A stretch of 64,000 bases of DNA, taken from contig NZ_BLAE01000051.1 of assembly GCF_009687865.1 (NCBI RefSeq), forward strand, positions 1 through 64,000, written 5' to 3'. The translations under genes and the position numbers were made by a program. Positions 1-8,277 of the stretch are shown piece by piece (position 1 is the stretch's first letter; every line of letters begins with the position of its first letter). Under the pieces are notes generated by a model. It was not told where the DNA came from. It saw nothing but the letters and a program-made list of their open reading frames with translations, and searched no databases. Origin of the DNA: Acrocarpospora macrocephala (lineage in GTDB: Bacteria > Actinomycetota > Actinomycetes > Streptosporangiales > Streptosporangiaceae).

Positions 1-217
1 GCCACCACAGCAACAAGTCGTTGCCGTAGGCTCTCAGCGTCGAAACCGACTTTTCCTCCGCCTGGAGCCCGGCGAAGAAAACAGCCACCGGCTCCACCAG
101 TACACCGTCAGCATCCAGCAGCTGGAACGGCTCCCATGCATTCCCGGTCTCGGCCAGCCGTCCCAAATCGAGTACGACCACCCTCGCCAGATCCAGCTGA
201 TCATTCCCACCGACCAT
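1..217 (-). CDS. Tyrosine recombinase (integrase), N-terminal part, runs off left edge
   Basis: About 72 N-terminal residues are visible. The stretch VSTLRAYGNDLLLWW, preceded by an acidic LLDADGVLVEPVAVFF segment, is typical of the SAM-like core-binding domain that opens actinomycete phage-type integrases. The catalytic domain (R..HxxR..Y) lies beyond the window, so activity cannot be judged. ATG 217-215 (MVGGNDQ) was chosen; an in-frame ATG at 250-248 is the alternative. The frame is open upstream and is the same frame as the broken lanC, with no stop between them. It probably belongs to an integrative element or recombinase-trio element that entered the lanthipeptide locus. Confidence 0.68.
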   Translation of the reverse strand, partial: MVGGNDQLDLARVVVLDLGRLAETGNAWEPFQLLDADGVLVEPVAVFFAGLQAEEKSVSTLRAYGNDLLLWW

Positions 218-254
218 GAGGCGGGACGCTAACAGAGACACCGCCAACATGCCC

Positions 255-285
255 CTGAACTGCGAAAACTCATGATTTAGTTCAG
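255..285. repeat. Inverted repeat at the lanC/integrase junction
   Basis: CTGAACT (255-261) and AGTTCAG (279-285) form a perfect 7-bp inverted repeat with a 17-nt spacer. The palindrome GTTAAC follows at 285-290, two bases before the last recognisable lanC codon (293-295). The position fits an attachment-site arm or element end, but the repeat is short and no second junction is in the window. Confidence 0.4.
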
Positions 286-292
286 TTAACTC

Positions 293-1102
293 GTAACACC
301 AGGAGGGTCGTAGCGGCCCGGGTTGGGTGGTTCGCCCTTGCTGAACTTCGGTGAAGGAGACCATTTCTGGCCACCAAGGGGCGCCCCGGTGATCCTGCCG
401 CCAGTCGTCCAGCCAAGCACAGATCCGGCCGATAGCCTCGACCTGACCTCGCACGACCAGGCCGCCACGGGCGGTGAGAGCCAGCAGAGCCAGCGGCCCG
501 CAGATGCCGTGGGCCATCCCATTGTTGCCGTGCCCGCCAGGCGGGTCTTCAGCGGTACGGCTGGCCGACGACATCGTCCACCAGCCCGGGAGTCCGCCCA
601 CCGGTTCGGTGAGAGCGACGAGGTAGGCCAGCACCTCTTTGACCAGATCGCCGCCGGGGTCACGTCTCCACAGGTGAGCGCCGAGACCGGTGAGGCCGCT
701 GATCAAGTCGAACTCGGCGAGGGCGGGCCGTTCGCCTTGCACGAGACGCCGGTGGGCGGAATTGAGCCGGTCCCGGGTGATGGCTGCGACGCCCTCATCC
801 AGGACCGCCTGCGCGGGTTCGTACCCGGGCCGGCCAGCCAGGTGGAGCGCGAACGCGAGCGCGGGCGCCCCGTGGTAAAGGCAGGCGTCCGCACCGACAG
901 TGAGTTCGTCGCGTGCCGCCGCGGCCAGCCAGGCATGCGCGTCCTGCCAGTCGGCGATGCCGGTGGCGGCCCGCTCGATATGCAGGAGCGCGATCCCGAC
1001 GGCGCCACCGCTGAGTGACTGGACTGCTGACCCGACTGGGTGAGGTGTCCTGAGCTGCTGGGCTATACCGTCGGCCCGGCGGCGAGCCCGGTCGCGAAGG
1101 TC
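293..1102 (-). pseudogene. lanC: LanC-type lanthionine cyclase, truncated at the first zinc motif
   Basis: The frame reads as a LanC cyclase: SLSGGAVGIALLHIERA, LAEFDLISGLTGLGAHL, then GHGNNGMAHGICGPLALL and RPSWCY. LanC enzymes form (methyl)lanthionine rings using a zinc held by the Cys of WCYG and the Cys-His of a later CHG motif. Here homology ends directly after WCY (codons 301-293), so the Gly of WCYG and the whole CHG region are gone, and the frame continues into the integrase region. There is also no ATG, GTG or TTG in frame. The N-terminal homology overlaps the end of lanB, and a strong GAGGAGGAGGGAG lies at 1121-1109 just before an ATC codon at 1102-1100. The start is therefore either very rare or mutated. 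I call it a broken gene. Confidence 0.75.
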
Positions 1103-3963
1103 GATATGCCGCTCCCTCCTCCTCGTGCGATCAGGCCCTGGGCGACAGAACGGGCCATCCGCATGCAGATCCGCTCAGACTCCGCGTCGATTCCGATCAT
1201 GCGGGCATGGTGCAGATGCAGCAGGTCGGCCATGACGACGTCGATGTGGTTGACGTCGAGCAGCTTCCGGTAGGTGGTGAGGGCCGTCCGCCGCCGCTCC
1301 AGCAAATTTGACGGAACGTTCACTGGCCGCCGGGCCTGCCGCAGCACGTGCCGATCGAGCGCCGGGTCCCCGCCGTGGGTGACGTGCTCCACGAGCCAAC
1401 GCGGCCCGTCGGCGCCGAGGAAACCCGTCGCGAGGTCGACCAGGCTCGCCGCAGTCGCGGCTTGGGCATTCGCCGCAGTGCGCAACTGCGCGACCGCGAC
1501 CGCGGAGTCCCTTGCGAACACGCCCTCCGCAGCGGCCAGGGCCGGGCCGGTGCCGAACCGGCCAGTCTCGGGCCGGTAGGTGTCCAGGACGACATCGCGG
1601 AGCAACCCGGCATGATGAACGGTGCGCGCCCATTGCCCCAACGAGCGCGCGGCGGCCCCATAGAGGTCCTGTTCGTACAGGTGCAGCCGGATCCGCAGGT
1701 GCGGTGCCGGGGTGTCATAGCGGATGAACCACCAGTCGTCGGGAACACCGTGGACCCAGTCGGCGAGCAGGTCTGGTAGGAAGACCGTGAGCAGCTCGGC
1801 CTGGCGTCCCGGGTGCCCGAACAGTTTCGCGTACAGCCACGATGAGGCTCCCGGCAGATGGCCCGGGTCGCGGTGAGTCCGTTCGGGCCGTAGAGGTCGG
1901 GTCAGCGGGCGAGGTGTCGCGGTGGAGGCGAGTGGAACGACGATTTCGTGGGGACGGCCATCGATCCAGCCGTAGTCGGTTCCGTACTCGGTTAGCGTCG
2001 CTTTGCCTGCCAGGTTCAGGTGGCGGCGCAGGAGCGCCAGGTGCGCATGCTCGGTCAGGTCCAGGCGGATCAGGACGTCATCCTCGCCGAGCCGTACAAC
2101 GTCCGGAATGCGGTGTGAGTGCCGTTGCTCATGGAACTCCCGCACCCATTCCGCTGCGGTGGCGGTCGAGGCGGGCAAGGCTGCGGCGGTGAGGCTCCAC
2201 CGGGCTGGGCTGAGTATCGTACGGCCGTAACGGACGCGCGGAAGGAACGCGAACCGGTTGGCGACTCGACCCCAGAAGAACGGAGTGCAGGGCGCGGTCG
2301 TCCCGGTGCTGACCTCGCACAGGAACCGGGCGAGGGGGTGGGTGCCGTGGCGCAAGTCGATCGCGTTCAACATCAACGGTTCGACCGCTCGCCCGCGTGA
2401 GATCGACATCAAGATCAGGCGATGGGCGTCGGCGGTGACCGCTAGGTCGTCGAGATCGACCGCCGAGTCCAGCGGCGGGCGATGCTCCCCGAGCGACAGC
2501 ACTGGCAGGACGGCCGGGGTTCGGGCGAGGGCGTCGGTACGGGCCGACAGCGGAGGGCTGGACAGCTGCACGGCCATCGCACCGGCCGTGCTTGTCGGCA
2601 GGCCGCGGTAAGCCTCGGCGATGCGGTCCTGTTCGTCGGCGGTGAAAAGGTGCAGGAACCTGCCCACTGAGGTTCCGGCGTGCCGCGACGCGCAGGCCAC
2701 CGTGAGGGTGAAGTCCCCGCCGTTCAACGCGGCCGGGGTGGAGGCGTTCAGGGTGACCCGTAACTCCGTGTGCGGGATCACCCCGGCGGTGCAGGCGGTC
2801 TCCAGCTCGGCCACCGTCTCCTCGTTGAGGACCAGTTCGGCGCAACCGTTCAGGGCGGCCGCCTGGGCGAGGGCCGCCAACATGATGTCCCTGCGCGCCA
2901 GCGGCGGTTCGTCGTCGAAGAGCGAGCCCCGGAACCCGGCGGGGTAGCCGAGTCCCCGGTCGGGATCCACGAGCTCCTTGACGCCGACCTGAGCGCCGGG
3001 ACCATAACGGTCAACGAACGCGGCGTGGTAGGACCGCCAGGCGGGCCGTCCCGGTGCCAGCCGGACCAGGATCGCGGCAGCCGCCTCGACTTCATCGATC
3101 ACAGCGGCGGGAAGGCCAATCGCGCAGTCCAGCCGCAGGTCCACCGACAGCCGCTGACCCGGGTCGAGGGTGGCCGGGGCACCCTCCAGCCCGTCGAGCT
3201 GGGCGGTGACATGGGCGAGCGGATCGGTGACGGTCATCGGCGGCCGCGCACTCGTGAGCAGGATCCGCTGGCGCACCAACTCAGTGAGCATCTCCTCGAT
3301 GACCGCGACCGGTGACCGGGGAGACTCGGCGGCCAGTTTCGCGAGGAGATCATCGAAGACGATCGGGGTTCTGGCCTCGCGGAGGACCAGGCGGACCGCC
3401 CTGGTGTAGCGCACGGAGACGTCCGACAACGGTCCCCCCACGCAAGGCTGACAGGGCAGCACCCAATCTCCTCCGCGCGCGAACCCCACGTTGTTCGCCA
3501 TGACCGGCAGTTGCCGGAGCAGCTCCGGCTGCTTCTCCAGAGCGTCGACCATCTCCGTGAGCCAACTGGAGTCAGGGCGACGCAGGGCGGTATGCCGTTC
3601 ACCGAACACGACCGAAGCGGTGGGGGCTAAGTCGACGGGAGCGACTCCTGCGAAGAGGCCGAACGGTGTCGCCCGGCTGGTCCACCGCAGTAGATAGCGC
3701 ATCAGCGCCTCGGCCGCGCGGCGGATCTGGCGGGGCCGGAACCGGTCCGGGTTCTCGCACAACGCCGTGAGCACGCGCGCCAGGTCGGGACTCGCCACAC
3801 CGACGGCTTCGGCCACGCCCGCCAATGCCCAAACCTGACAGACCCAGTCCACCCATCCGGAAACATGGGCGTCCGGCCAGGGCGGGAGAACCAGGTCGTC
3901 AGGGTAGGCGGCGACGCGAATGACGACGGCGTCCATGGCTCGAAAACCTGGTCGATGCGCCAT
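1063..3963 (-). CDS. lanB: Lantibiotic dehydratase, full-length LanB
   Basis: 966 residues. The N-terminal two thirds match the glutamylation domain of class I dehydratases (RWTSRATPFGLFAGV near residue 95), which activates Ser/Thr of the precursor with glutamyl-tRNA. The C-terminal part from about residue 680 is the SpaB_C/thiopeptide-type elimination domain (WWFIRYDTPAPHLRIRLHLY). Both domains in one chain is the LanB arrangement. ATG 3963 was chosen because GGAGG lies 8 nt upstream (AACGGAGGATCAGCA); a longer frame to 4023 would run into the hairpin. It follows the precursor gene and overlaps the 5' part of the lanC remnant. Cytoplasmic. Confidence 0.9.
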   Translation of the reverse strand: MAHRPGFRAMDAVVIRVAAYPDDLVLPPWPDAHVSGWVDWVCQVWALAGVAEAVGVASPDLARVLTALCENPDRFRPRQIRRAAEALMRYLLRWTSRATPFGLFAGVAPVDLAPTASVVFGERHTALRRPDSSWLTEMVDALEKQPELLRQLPVMANNVGFARGGDWVLPCQPCVGGPLSDVSVRYTRAVRLVLREARTPIVFDDLLAKLAAESPRSPVAVIEEMLTELVRQRILLTSARPPMTVTDPLAHVTAQLDGLEGAPATLDPGQRLSVDLRLDCAIGLPAAVIDEVEAAAAILVRLAPGRPAWRSYHAAFVDRYGPGAQVGVKELVDPDRGLGYPAGFRGSLFDDEPPLARRDIMLAALAQAAALNGCAELVLNEETVAELETACTAGVIPHTELRVTLNASTPAALNGGDFTLTVACASRHAGTSVGRFLHLFTADEQDRIAEAYRGLPTSTAGAMAVQLSSPPLSARTDALARTPAVLPVLSLGEHRPPLDSAVDLDDLAVTADAHRLILMSISRGRAVEPLMLNAIDLRHGTHPLARFLCEVSTGTTAPCTPFFWGRVANRFAFLPRVRYGRTILSPARWSLTAAALPASTATAAEWVREFHEQRHSHRIPDVVRLGEDDVLIRLDLTEHAHLALLRRHLNLAGKATLTEYGTDYGWIDGRPHEIVVPLASTATPRPLTRPLRPERTHRDPGHLPGASSWLYAKLFGHPGRQAELLTVFLPDLLADWVHGVPDDWWFIRYDTPAPHLRIRLHLYEQDLYGAAARSLGQWARTVHHAGLLRDVVLDTYRPETGRFGTGPALAAAEGVFARDSAVAVAQLRTAANAQAATAASLVDLATGFLGADGPRWLVEHVTHGGDPALDRHVLRQARRPVNVPSNLLERRRTALTTYRKLLDVNHIDVVMADLLHLHHARMIGIDAESERICMRMARSVAQGLIARGGGSGISTFATGLAAGPTV

Positions 3964-3985
3964 TGCTGATCCTCCGTTCAGGCGG

Positions 3986-4025
3986 GGGTGTTCCCGGCCC
4001 CGGCACTGCGGAGCCGGGAACACCC
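3986..4025 (-). terminator. Hairpin between precursor and lanB (attenuator or terminator)
   Basis: A perfect 13-bp inverted repeat, gggtgttcccggc (3986-3998) and gccgggaacaccc (4013-4025), with a 14-nt loop. It sits 10 nt after the precursor stop and 22 nt before lanB. There is no U-tract. A hairpin here is common in lanthipeptide operons, where it lets precursor mRNA exceed enzyme mRNA by partial termination or 3'-end protection. That role is inferred from position. Confidence 0.7.
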
Positions 4026-4035
4026 GGACGGGGGG

Positions 4036-4170
4036 CTAACAGTTGGCGATGCCGGCGCTGCCCGGGGTGTCACCGCAGTTGTCGCTGGTGCATTCCTCGG
4101 TGGCGACTCCAGAAACCGCCGGTCCGGTAGCCACGAGACGGACATCGAGGGTGAATTCGTTCGGCTCCAT
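4036..4170 (-). CDS. lanA: FxLD-family lanthipeptide precursor, 44 residues
   Basis: The leader begins MEPNEFTLDVRLV and contains the defining F-x-L-D box (residues 6-9). The C-terminal core is rich in Cys (27, 32, 44) and Ser/Thr and has the SDNCG element (29-33) common in this family; the peptide ends in Cys. LanB would dehydrate Ser/Thr and a cyclase would add Cys to form lanthionine rings. An AAAGGGA stretch lies about 8 nt before the ATG. The gene is 31 nt after the methyltransferase and is followed by a hairpin, then lanB. The local cyclase gene is broken, so maturation needs a cyclase from elsewhere or does not happen. Confidence 0.87.
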   Translation of the reverse strand: MEPNEFTLDVRLVATGPAVSGVATEECTSDNCGDTPGSAGIANC

Positions 4171-4201
4171 CACAAGATCCCTTTCGATGCGGAAGGGGGT
4201 A

Positions 4202-5428
4202 CTACCTGGCCGTCGGCCAGGAGATCACGAGACGGGAATGCTTCTTCTCCAGCACGGCTCCGTCGGGCAGGTCGGCGTCCGGAGTGCCAGCCGGATGGAC
4301 CGACAGGCGAGGGGCCGGTCGTCCGGCCCGGTCCCACGCGGCGATCTGCTCGGCCAGCAGCCGCGCGGAGCGCTTCGCGTGCGGGCCGTGCGCGAAAGCG
4401 CCGAACTCGAAGAGCTCACCGTCGGCGTCGACCGGACGGGGCTTCGTGCGGTAGGCGAGGTTCGGACCGTCCATGAACGCCGGCGTGCCGTACTGCCACG
4501 GCAGAGCCACGATGCCGTCGTCGATCGCCTCCTGCGACGCGGTGATCAAACAGAAACCGGGCAGGGTCGTGGCGAGCCACAGATCCTGATCGCTGAACCG
4601 CACTCCCGCGCCCACGGTGACACCGGTCCACACCTCGGCACGGGGCTGGTCCAGAACGCCGGACAGTGCCGCCGCCTCGGTGACCTCCCCTTCGTCCAGC
4701 CACAGGCCGACCGCGTCACCGTCCAGCAGCGGTATCCCGGTTCCCCGATGGGCTCCCGCCCCCTGCATCGGCACGAACCCGCACATCTGGTGACCCCGGC
4801 TCACCAAGACGTCGCCCTGGCGCTCCAGGACCCAGGAGCGGGTCATGCCCTTGGTGCGGAGCGGGACGACGAGCCGCCCGCCCTCGGCGAGCTGAGATGA
4901 CCAGGCTGGCGGGATGTCCCACGACCCGACCGTGACGATGATCGCGTCGAACGTCCGGCCGGGGACAAGCTCGAACTCGGCGTCCGCACAGATCACCTCC
5001 ACATCGGTGTAGCCCGCGTGAGCCAGGTACCGCTCGGCGCGGTCGGTGATCTCTGCGTCGATGTCGATTGTGGTCACCGAGCCGGAGGGCCCGACGACCT
5101 CGCGGATCAGTGCCGCGTTGTAGCCGCCGCTGCCGACCTCCAGAACTCGGTCGCCGGGCTTGAGTCCGGCCTGGCCCAGCATCATCGCCTGGAGCCAGGG
5201 AGCCGACACGGAGCTGGTAGATACGCCTCGCTCGTCGCGCTTGGTGACGACGGCGGTGTCCTCGTAGGCAGCCTCCAGGTTGACATCGCCCGTGAACAGG
5301 TGACGGGGGACCGTCCGCAGCGCGCTCTCGATCTCATCTGACAACACCAAGCCGAGCGCCCGATGCCGGGAAACGATCCGTTCGACCAGCGCCCCCCGAA
5401 GCTCATCGGCGCTCATCGTGTCCACCAT
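4202..5428 (-). CDS. FxLD-system protein methyltransferase (PIMT-like)
   Basis: 408 residues. The N-terminal half resembles protein-L-isoaspartate O-methyltransferase, with SAM motif VLEVGSGGYNAALI near residue 98, acidic motif TIDID, and DAIIVTVGSWDIP. The C-terminal extension of about 180 residues is typical of the methyltransferase class found with FxLD lanthipeptides. It probably methylates a precursor Asp or isoAsp carboxylate. It is the first gene of the operon; the precursor follows after 31 nt. Two starts are possible: ATG 5428 after AGAGGG, or ATG 5416 (MSADEL). The 251-nt gap 5429-5679 to the divergent regulator must hold both promoters. Confidence 0.88.
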   Translation of the reverse strand: MVDTMSADELRGALVERIVSRHRALGLVLSDEIESALRTVPRHLFTGDVNLEAAYEDTAVVTKRDERGVSTSSVSAPWLQAMMLGQAGLKPGDRVLEVGSGGYNAALIREVVGPSGSVTTIDIDAEITDRAERYLAHAGYTDVEVICADAEFELVPGRTFDAIIVTVGSWDIPPAWSSQLAEGGRLVVPLRTKGMTRSWVLERQGDVLVSRGHQMCGFVPMQGAGAHRGTGIPLLDGDAVGLWLDEGEVTEAAALSGVLDQPRAEVWTGVTVGAGVRFSDQDLWLATTLPGFCLITASQEAIDDGIVALPWQYGTPAFMDGPNLAYRTKPRPVDADGELFEFGAFAHGPHAKRSARLLAEQIAAWDRAGRPAPRLSVHPAGTPDADLPDGAVLEKKHSRLVISWPTAR

Positions 5429-5679
5429 GGTGCCCTCTCTCTAATAAGCCGCCGCGGTGCCGGAAACTCCGCCGCTCTGCCGTCACTGGCAGCCGGCGTT
5501 CACACGCGTCCGTTCCGGAATGCCTACAGGCTTCGCCACGCAGGCAGGGCAGGGAAGGCGCTGACTGTACCCAGCCGTACCCATCGCGGGTGAACCACCC
5601 TTGGCGCCTTGCCCCTGCCACGTGTGACCCTGCCATGATGGACCGACCAGGGCCTGTTGCTGGCACCCGGAGGTGTGTC

Positions 5680-7062
5680 GTGCACGACGTCGATACCCAT
5701 CCGCTGCAATACCTGCTGCGTGCCGCCGGGTGGAGCGCTCTGGACTTCCTGGCGCGGCTGGACACGGTCCATCGGGACCTCGGGTATGGCCCGATCGCCC
5801 ACGATCGAAAACGGGTCTCGCGCTGGATCCGCAGCGGTGTCGTCCCCGAGTCCAGCGCCCAGCAGGCCATGGCCGTCATGCACGGCATCCCCGCCGACTT
5901 GATCAACGCTCGGCCTTGGCCGCATTGGCTGACCCTGGCCTGTACCCGGCATCGTCTGCTGGACGACCCGTGGACGCCCGCGCTTGCTTTGGAGCATCTC
6001 GACCGTACCGCTGCCCAAGGAGACCCGATGGACCGCCGAGGCTTCTTGATCATTATGGGGGTCTCCCCTGTCCTCGCCCAAGCCGCCGACGCCGTCCCCG
6101 CCTACGCCAGCAGCGCCGGTCGGCGCGTTGGGGCTGGGACTCCAGGCCTGTTCGAGCAGTCACTCGCCGTGTTACGCCGCCAGGACGACCAGTTCGGGTC
6201 CAACCACGTGCACCACGCGGCCCGGGCACAGCTGCGCCTGATCGTGAGCACCTTGCAGGAAAGCTCCTACACCCTGGAGACCGGCCGCCGCCTGTACGCG
6301 GCGGGAGCCGAGGCAGCGCGCCAATGCGGATGGACCGCCTACGACTCCGGACGGCCCGCGCTGGCTGAGGAGTACTACCTGGCCGCGCTCCGCGCCGCTC
6401 GCACCGCCGACGACCCGGCCATCACCGCCAACGTCCTGTCATTCTGGGCGATCGCGCGCTACAGCACAGGCGACCCGAATGGTGCCGTCGACCTGGTCAC
6501 CAAGGCCCTCGGCTACAGCGGCAGGATCGGGTCGCCGCGCATGGACGCCATGCTCCAAGCTCGCCTTGCGCGTGCGTACGCCCGCGCTGGTGACAGCCAC
6601 GCCTCCGCGCACGCACAGAACGCGGCCACCGACGCCTACGATCGGGCACGCGACACCGACCCCTCGGCTGACCCGGACTACGTGTACTGGGTGAACTGGG
6701 GCGAGCTACTGATGTTGCACGGCAGCAGTGACCTGAACCTGGGCCAGCCGAAGGACGCGTTGCGTCGCTTCGAGACCGCCGAAGCCGACGCTCGTCCAAT
6801 CGACACGTACCAGGAGGGCCAGTTTCCGCGAGGTGCCGCGATCTATCTGGCCCGGCAAGCCGAAGCTCAGATCGCACTCGGCGACCTGGACGGCGCGGTG
6901 GCAACCGCCGACCGAGCAGTGGGCCGAATGGGCGGTGTGGACTCGGTACGCGGCACCGGAGCCCTCACCGACCTGCGCAATCACTTCCTAGCGCAGCGCG
7001 ACGTACCCCTTGTCGCGAGCTTCCTGGATCGAACCGCTTCGGCCACGGCATCACCTCTCTGA
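5680..7062 (+). CDS. TPR-type transcriptional regulator, probable regulator of the FxLD operon
   Basis: 460 residues. The first 100 or so residues (HPLQYLLRAAGWSALDFLARLD ... KRVSRWIRSGVVP) look like the DNA-binding head of actinomycete XRE/TPR regulators. A DRRGFLIIMG segment near residue 115 is often found in this family. The rest is helical TPR-like repeats (ALAEEYYLAALRAARTADD, ALRRFETAEADA). GTG 5680 was chosen because GGAGGTG lies 5 nt upstream; upstream ATGs at 5590 and 5638 lack a ribosome site. Divergent from the lanthipeptide operon, so control of that operon is plausible but inferred. Confidence 0.72.
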   Translation: MHDVDTHPLQYLLRAAGWSALDFLARLDTVHRDLGYGPIAHDRKRVSRWIRSGVVPESSAQQAMAVMHGIPADLINARPWPHWLTLACTRHRLLDDPWTPALALEHLDRTAAQGDPMDRRGFLIIMGVSPVLAQAADAVPAYASSAGRRVGAGTPGLFEQSLAVLRRQDDQFGSNHVHHAARAQLRLIVSTLQESSYTLETGRRLYAAGAEAARQCGWTAYDSGRPALAEEYYLAALRAARTADDPAITANVLSFWAIARYSTGDPNGAVDLVTKALGYSGRIGSPRMDAMLQARLARAYARAGDSHASAHAQNAATDAYDRARDTDPSADPDYVYWVNWGELLMLHGSSDLNLGQPKDALRRFETAEADARPIDTYQEGQFPRGAAIYLARQAEAQIALGDLDGAVATADRAVGRMGGVDSVRGTGALTDLRNHFLAQRDVPLVASFLDRTASATASPL

Positions 7063-7467
7063 TCACCCCCTGTTTTCGATCGGGTCAAGGCGGAAGGCCG
7101 GGTGGTCGGTTGAGTTGGGCATTTGGTCGAAGAAGCGTTGGACCTGCCATTGGGCCCGGTAGGCGGTGATTATGGGTGATTGCTGCTCCTCGGACAGTTC
7201 CACCGCCAGGTACGGCTGGCGCCTGCCCCGTCTTTGGATGGTGCAGTGGCCGGCGGCGCGGAGGTTGCGTACCCAATGGGTTTGGCCTCGCATGGAGACC
7301 AGATAGCGAACTCCGGCGAGTTCGAGCACGTTGACCGGGACGCGTTGGAGGGTGCCGGTCTGGCGTCGGGGGACCTCGAGGGTGCTGGCCATTCCGAGGC
7401 GTCGGATCAGAGGGTTGACCACGTTTGTGGTGAGCCAGCCTGGGCGGCAGTAGCTTGTCGTGGTCAC
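7063..7467 (-). CDS. Deazaflavin (F420)-dependent nitroreductase-family oxidoreductase
   Basis: 134 residues, matching the small F420-dependent DUF385/DDN-type fold: TLEVPRRQTGTLQRVPVNVLE, RYLVSMRGQTHWVRNLRAAG, then a C-terminal FFDQMPNSTDHPAFRLDPI. Members transfer hydride from F420H2 to varied substrates; the substrate cannot be told. GTG 7467-7465 overlaps the SDR stop (GTGA), so the two are translationally coupled. A much longer frame exists upstream but lies antisense to the SDR and LysR genes. It abuts the TPR regulator gene tail to tail (stops at 7062 and 7063). Confidence 0.82.
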   Translation of the reverse strand: MTTTSYCRPGWLTTNVVNPLIRRLGMASTLEVPRRQTGTLQRVPVNVLELAGVRYLVSMRGQTHWVRNLRAAGHCTIQRRGRRQPYLAVELSEEQQSPIITAYRAQWQVQRFFDQMPNSTDHPAFRLDPIENRG

Positions 7468-8207
7468 CAGGGGACCTGGCCGGCGTCGTTGAAGAAGCCG
7501 CCGGTGGGGCCGTCGGGGCCGAGGGTCGCGAGGTGTACGGCGATGGCGGCGCCCTGGGCGGCGGTGCGGTGGACGGGGATGCCGGTTGGTCTGGTGAGGT
7601 CGGTGTCGCAGCCGCCGGGGTCGGCGGCGTTGACGAGGATGCCGGCCTTGCGGAGGTCTTTGGCGTATTGCATGGTCAGGGCGTTGAGTGCGGTTTTGGA
7701 GGGGGCGTACCCGGCTAATCCTGGGAGCCAGGCCATGGGGCCGCCGGGGGCGTGGGCGGTCAGCGAGCCGACGCTGCTGGAGATGTTGACGATCCGGGGG
7801 GCGGGGGAGCGGGTCAGGAGGGGGAGCATGGCGTTGGTCACCGTGATCACGCCGAAGACGTTGGTGTCGAATACCTCGCGTACCGCGTCGAGGCTGGCGG
7901 TGCTGGGTGACTGCTGGGTGAGGCTTCCGGAGATCCCGGCGTTGTTGATCAATATGTCGAGGTGGCCGAAGCGCTGTTCGATCTGTGTGGCGGCGGTTGT
8001 GGCCGTGGCGGGGCGGGTGACGTCGAGCGTGATCGGGTGGGCGTCGGCGCCGGTGGATCGCAGTGCCTCGGCCGCCTTGCCGCCGCGGTCCGGATCTCTG
8101 GCCGCGAGCAGGACTGTCATGCCCAGCGCGGCGAGTTGAGCGGCGATCTCGTACCCGATGCCCTTGTTCGCGCCGGTCACGAGGGCGACCTTGGTGTCGG
8201 CTGTCAT
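7464..8207 (-). CDS. Classical short-chain dehydrogenase/reductase
   Basis: 247 residues with TGANKGIG (nucleotide loop), NNAG, a catalytic Ser in ISSSVGS and YAPSK (Tyr-Lys pair). NADP preference is suggested by AARDPDR after beta-2. It overlaps the F420 oxidoreductase and is divergent from the LysR gene, the usual layout for a LysR-controlled detoxification pair. No clear ribosome site precedes either ATG 8207 (MTADTK) or GTG 8213; ATG 8207 was chosen by family length. Confidence 0.86.
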   Translation of the reverse strand: MTADTKVALVTGANKGIGYEIAAQLAALGMTVLLAARDPDRGGKAAEALRSTGADAHPITLDVTRPATATTAATQIEQRFGHLDILINNAGISGSLTQQSPSTASLDAVREVFDTNVFGVITVTNAMLPLLTRSPAPRIVNISSSVGSLTAHAPGGPMAWLPGLAGYAPSKTALNALTMQYAKDLRKAGILVNAADPGGCDTDLTRPTGIPVHRTAAQGAAIAVHLATLGPDGPTGGFFNDAGQVPW

Positions 8208-8277
8208 GATCACACGACACCATGGAGTAGGCGCGGAGGGCCAAGACCGGCTCGGTCACGAGCGATACCCTGGGGGT

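Noticed and set aside
323-1018. 231-residue plus-strand frame
   Set aside because: It is the exact complement of the lanC codons, and the minus-strand reading has clear LanC motifs.
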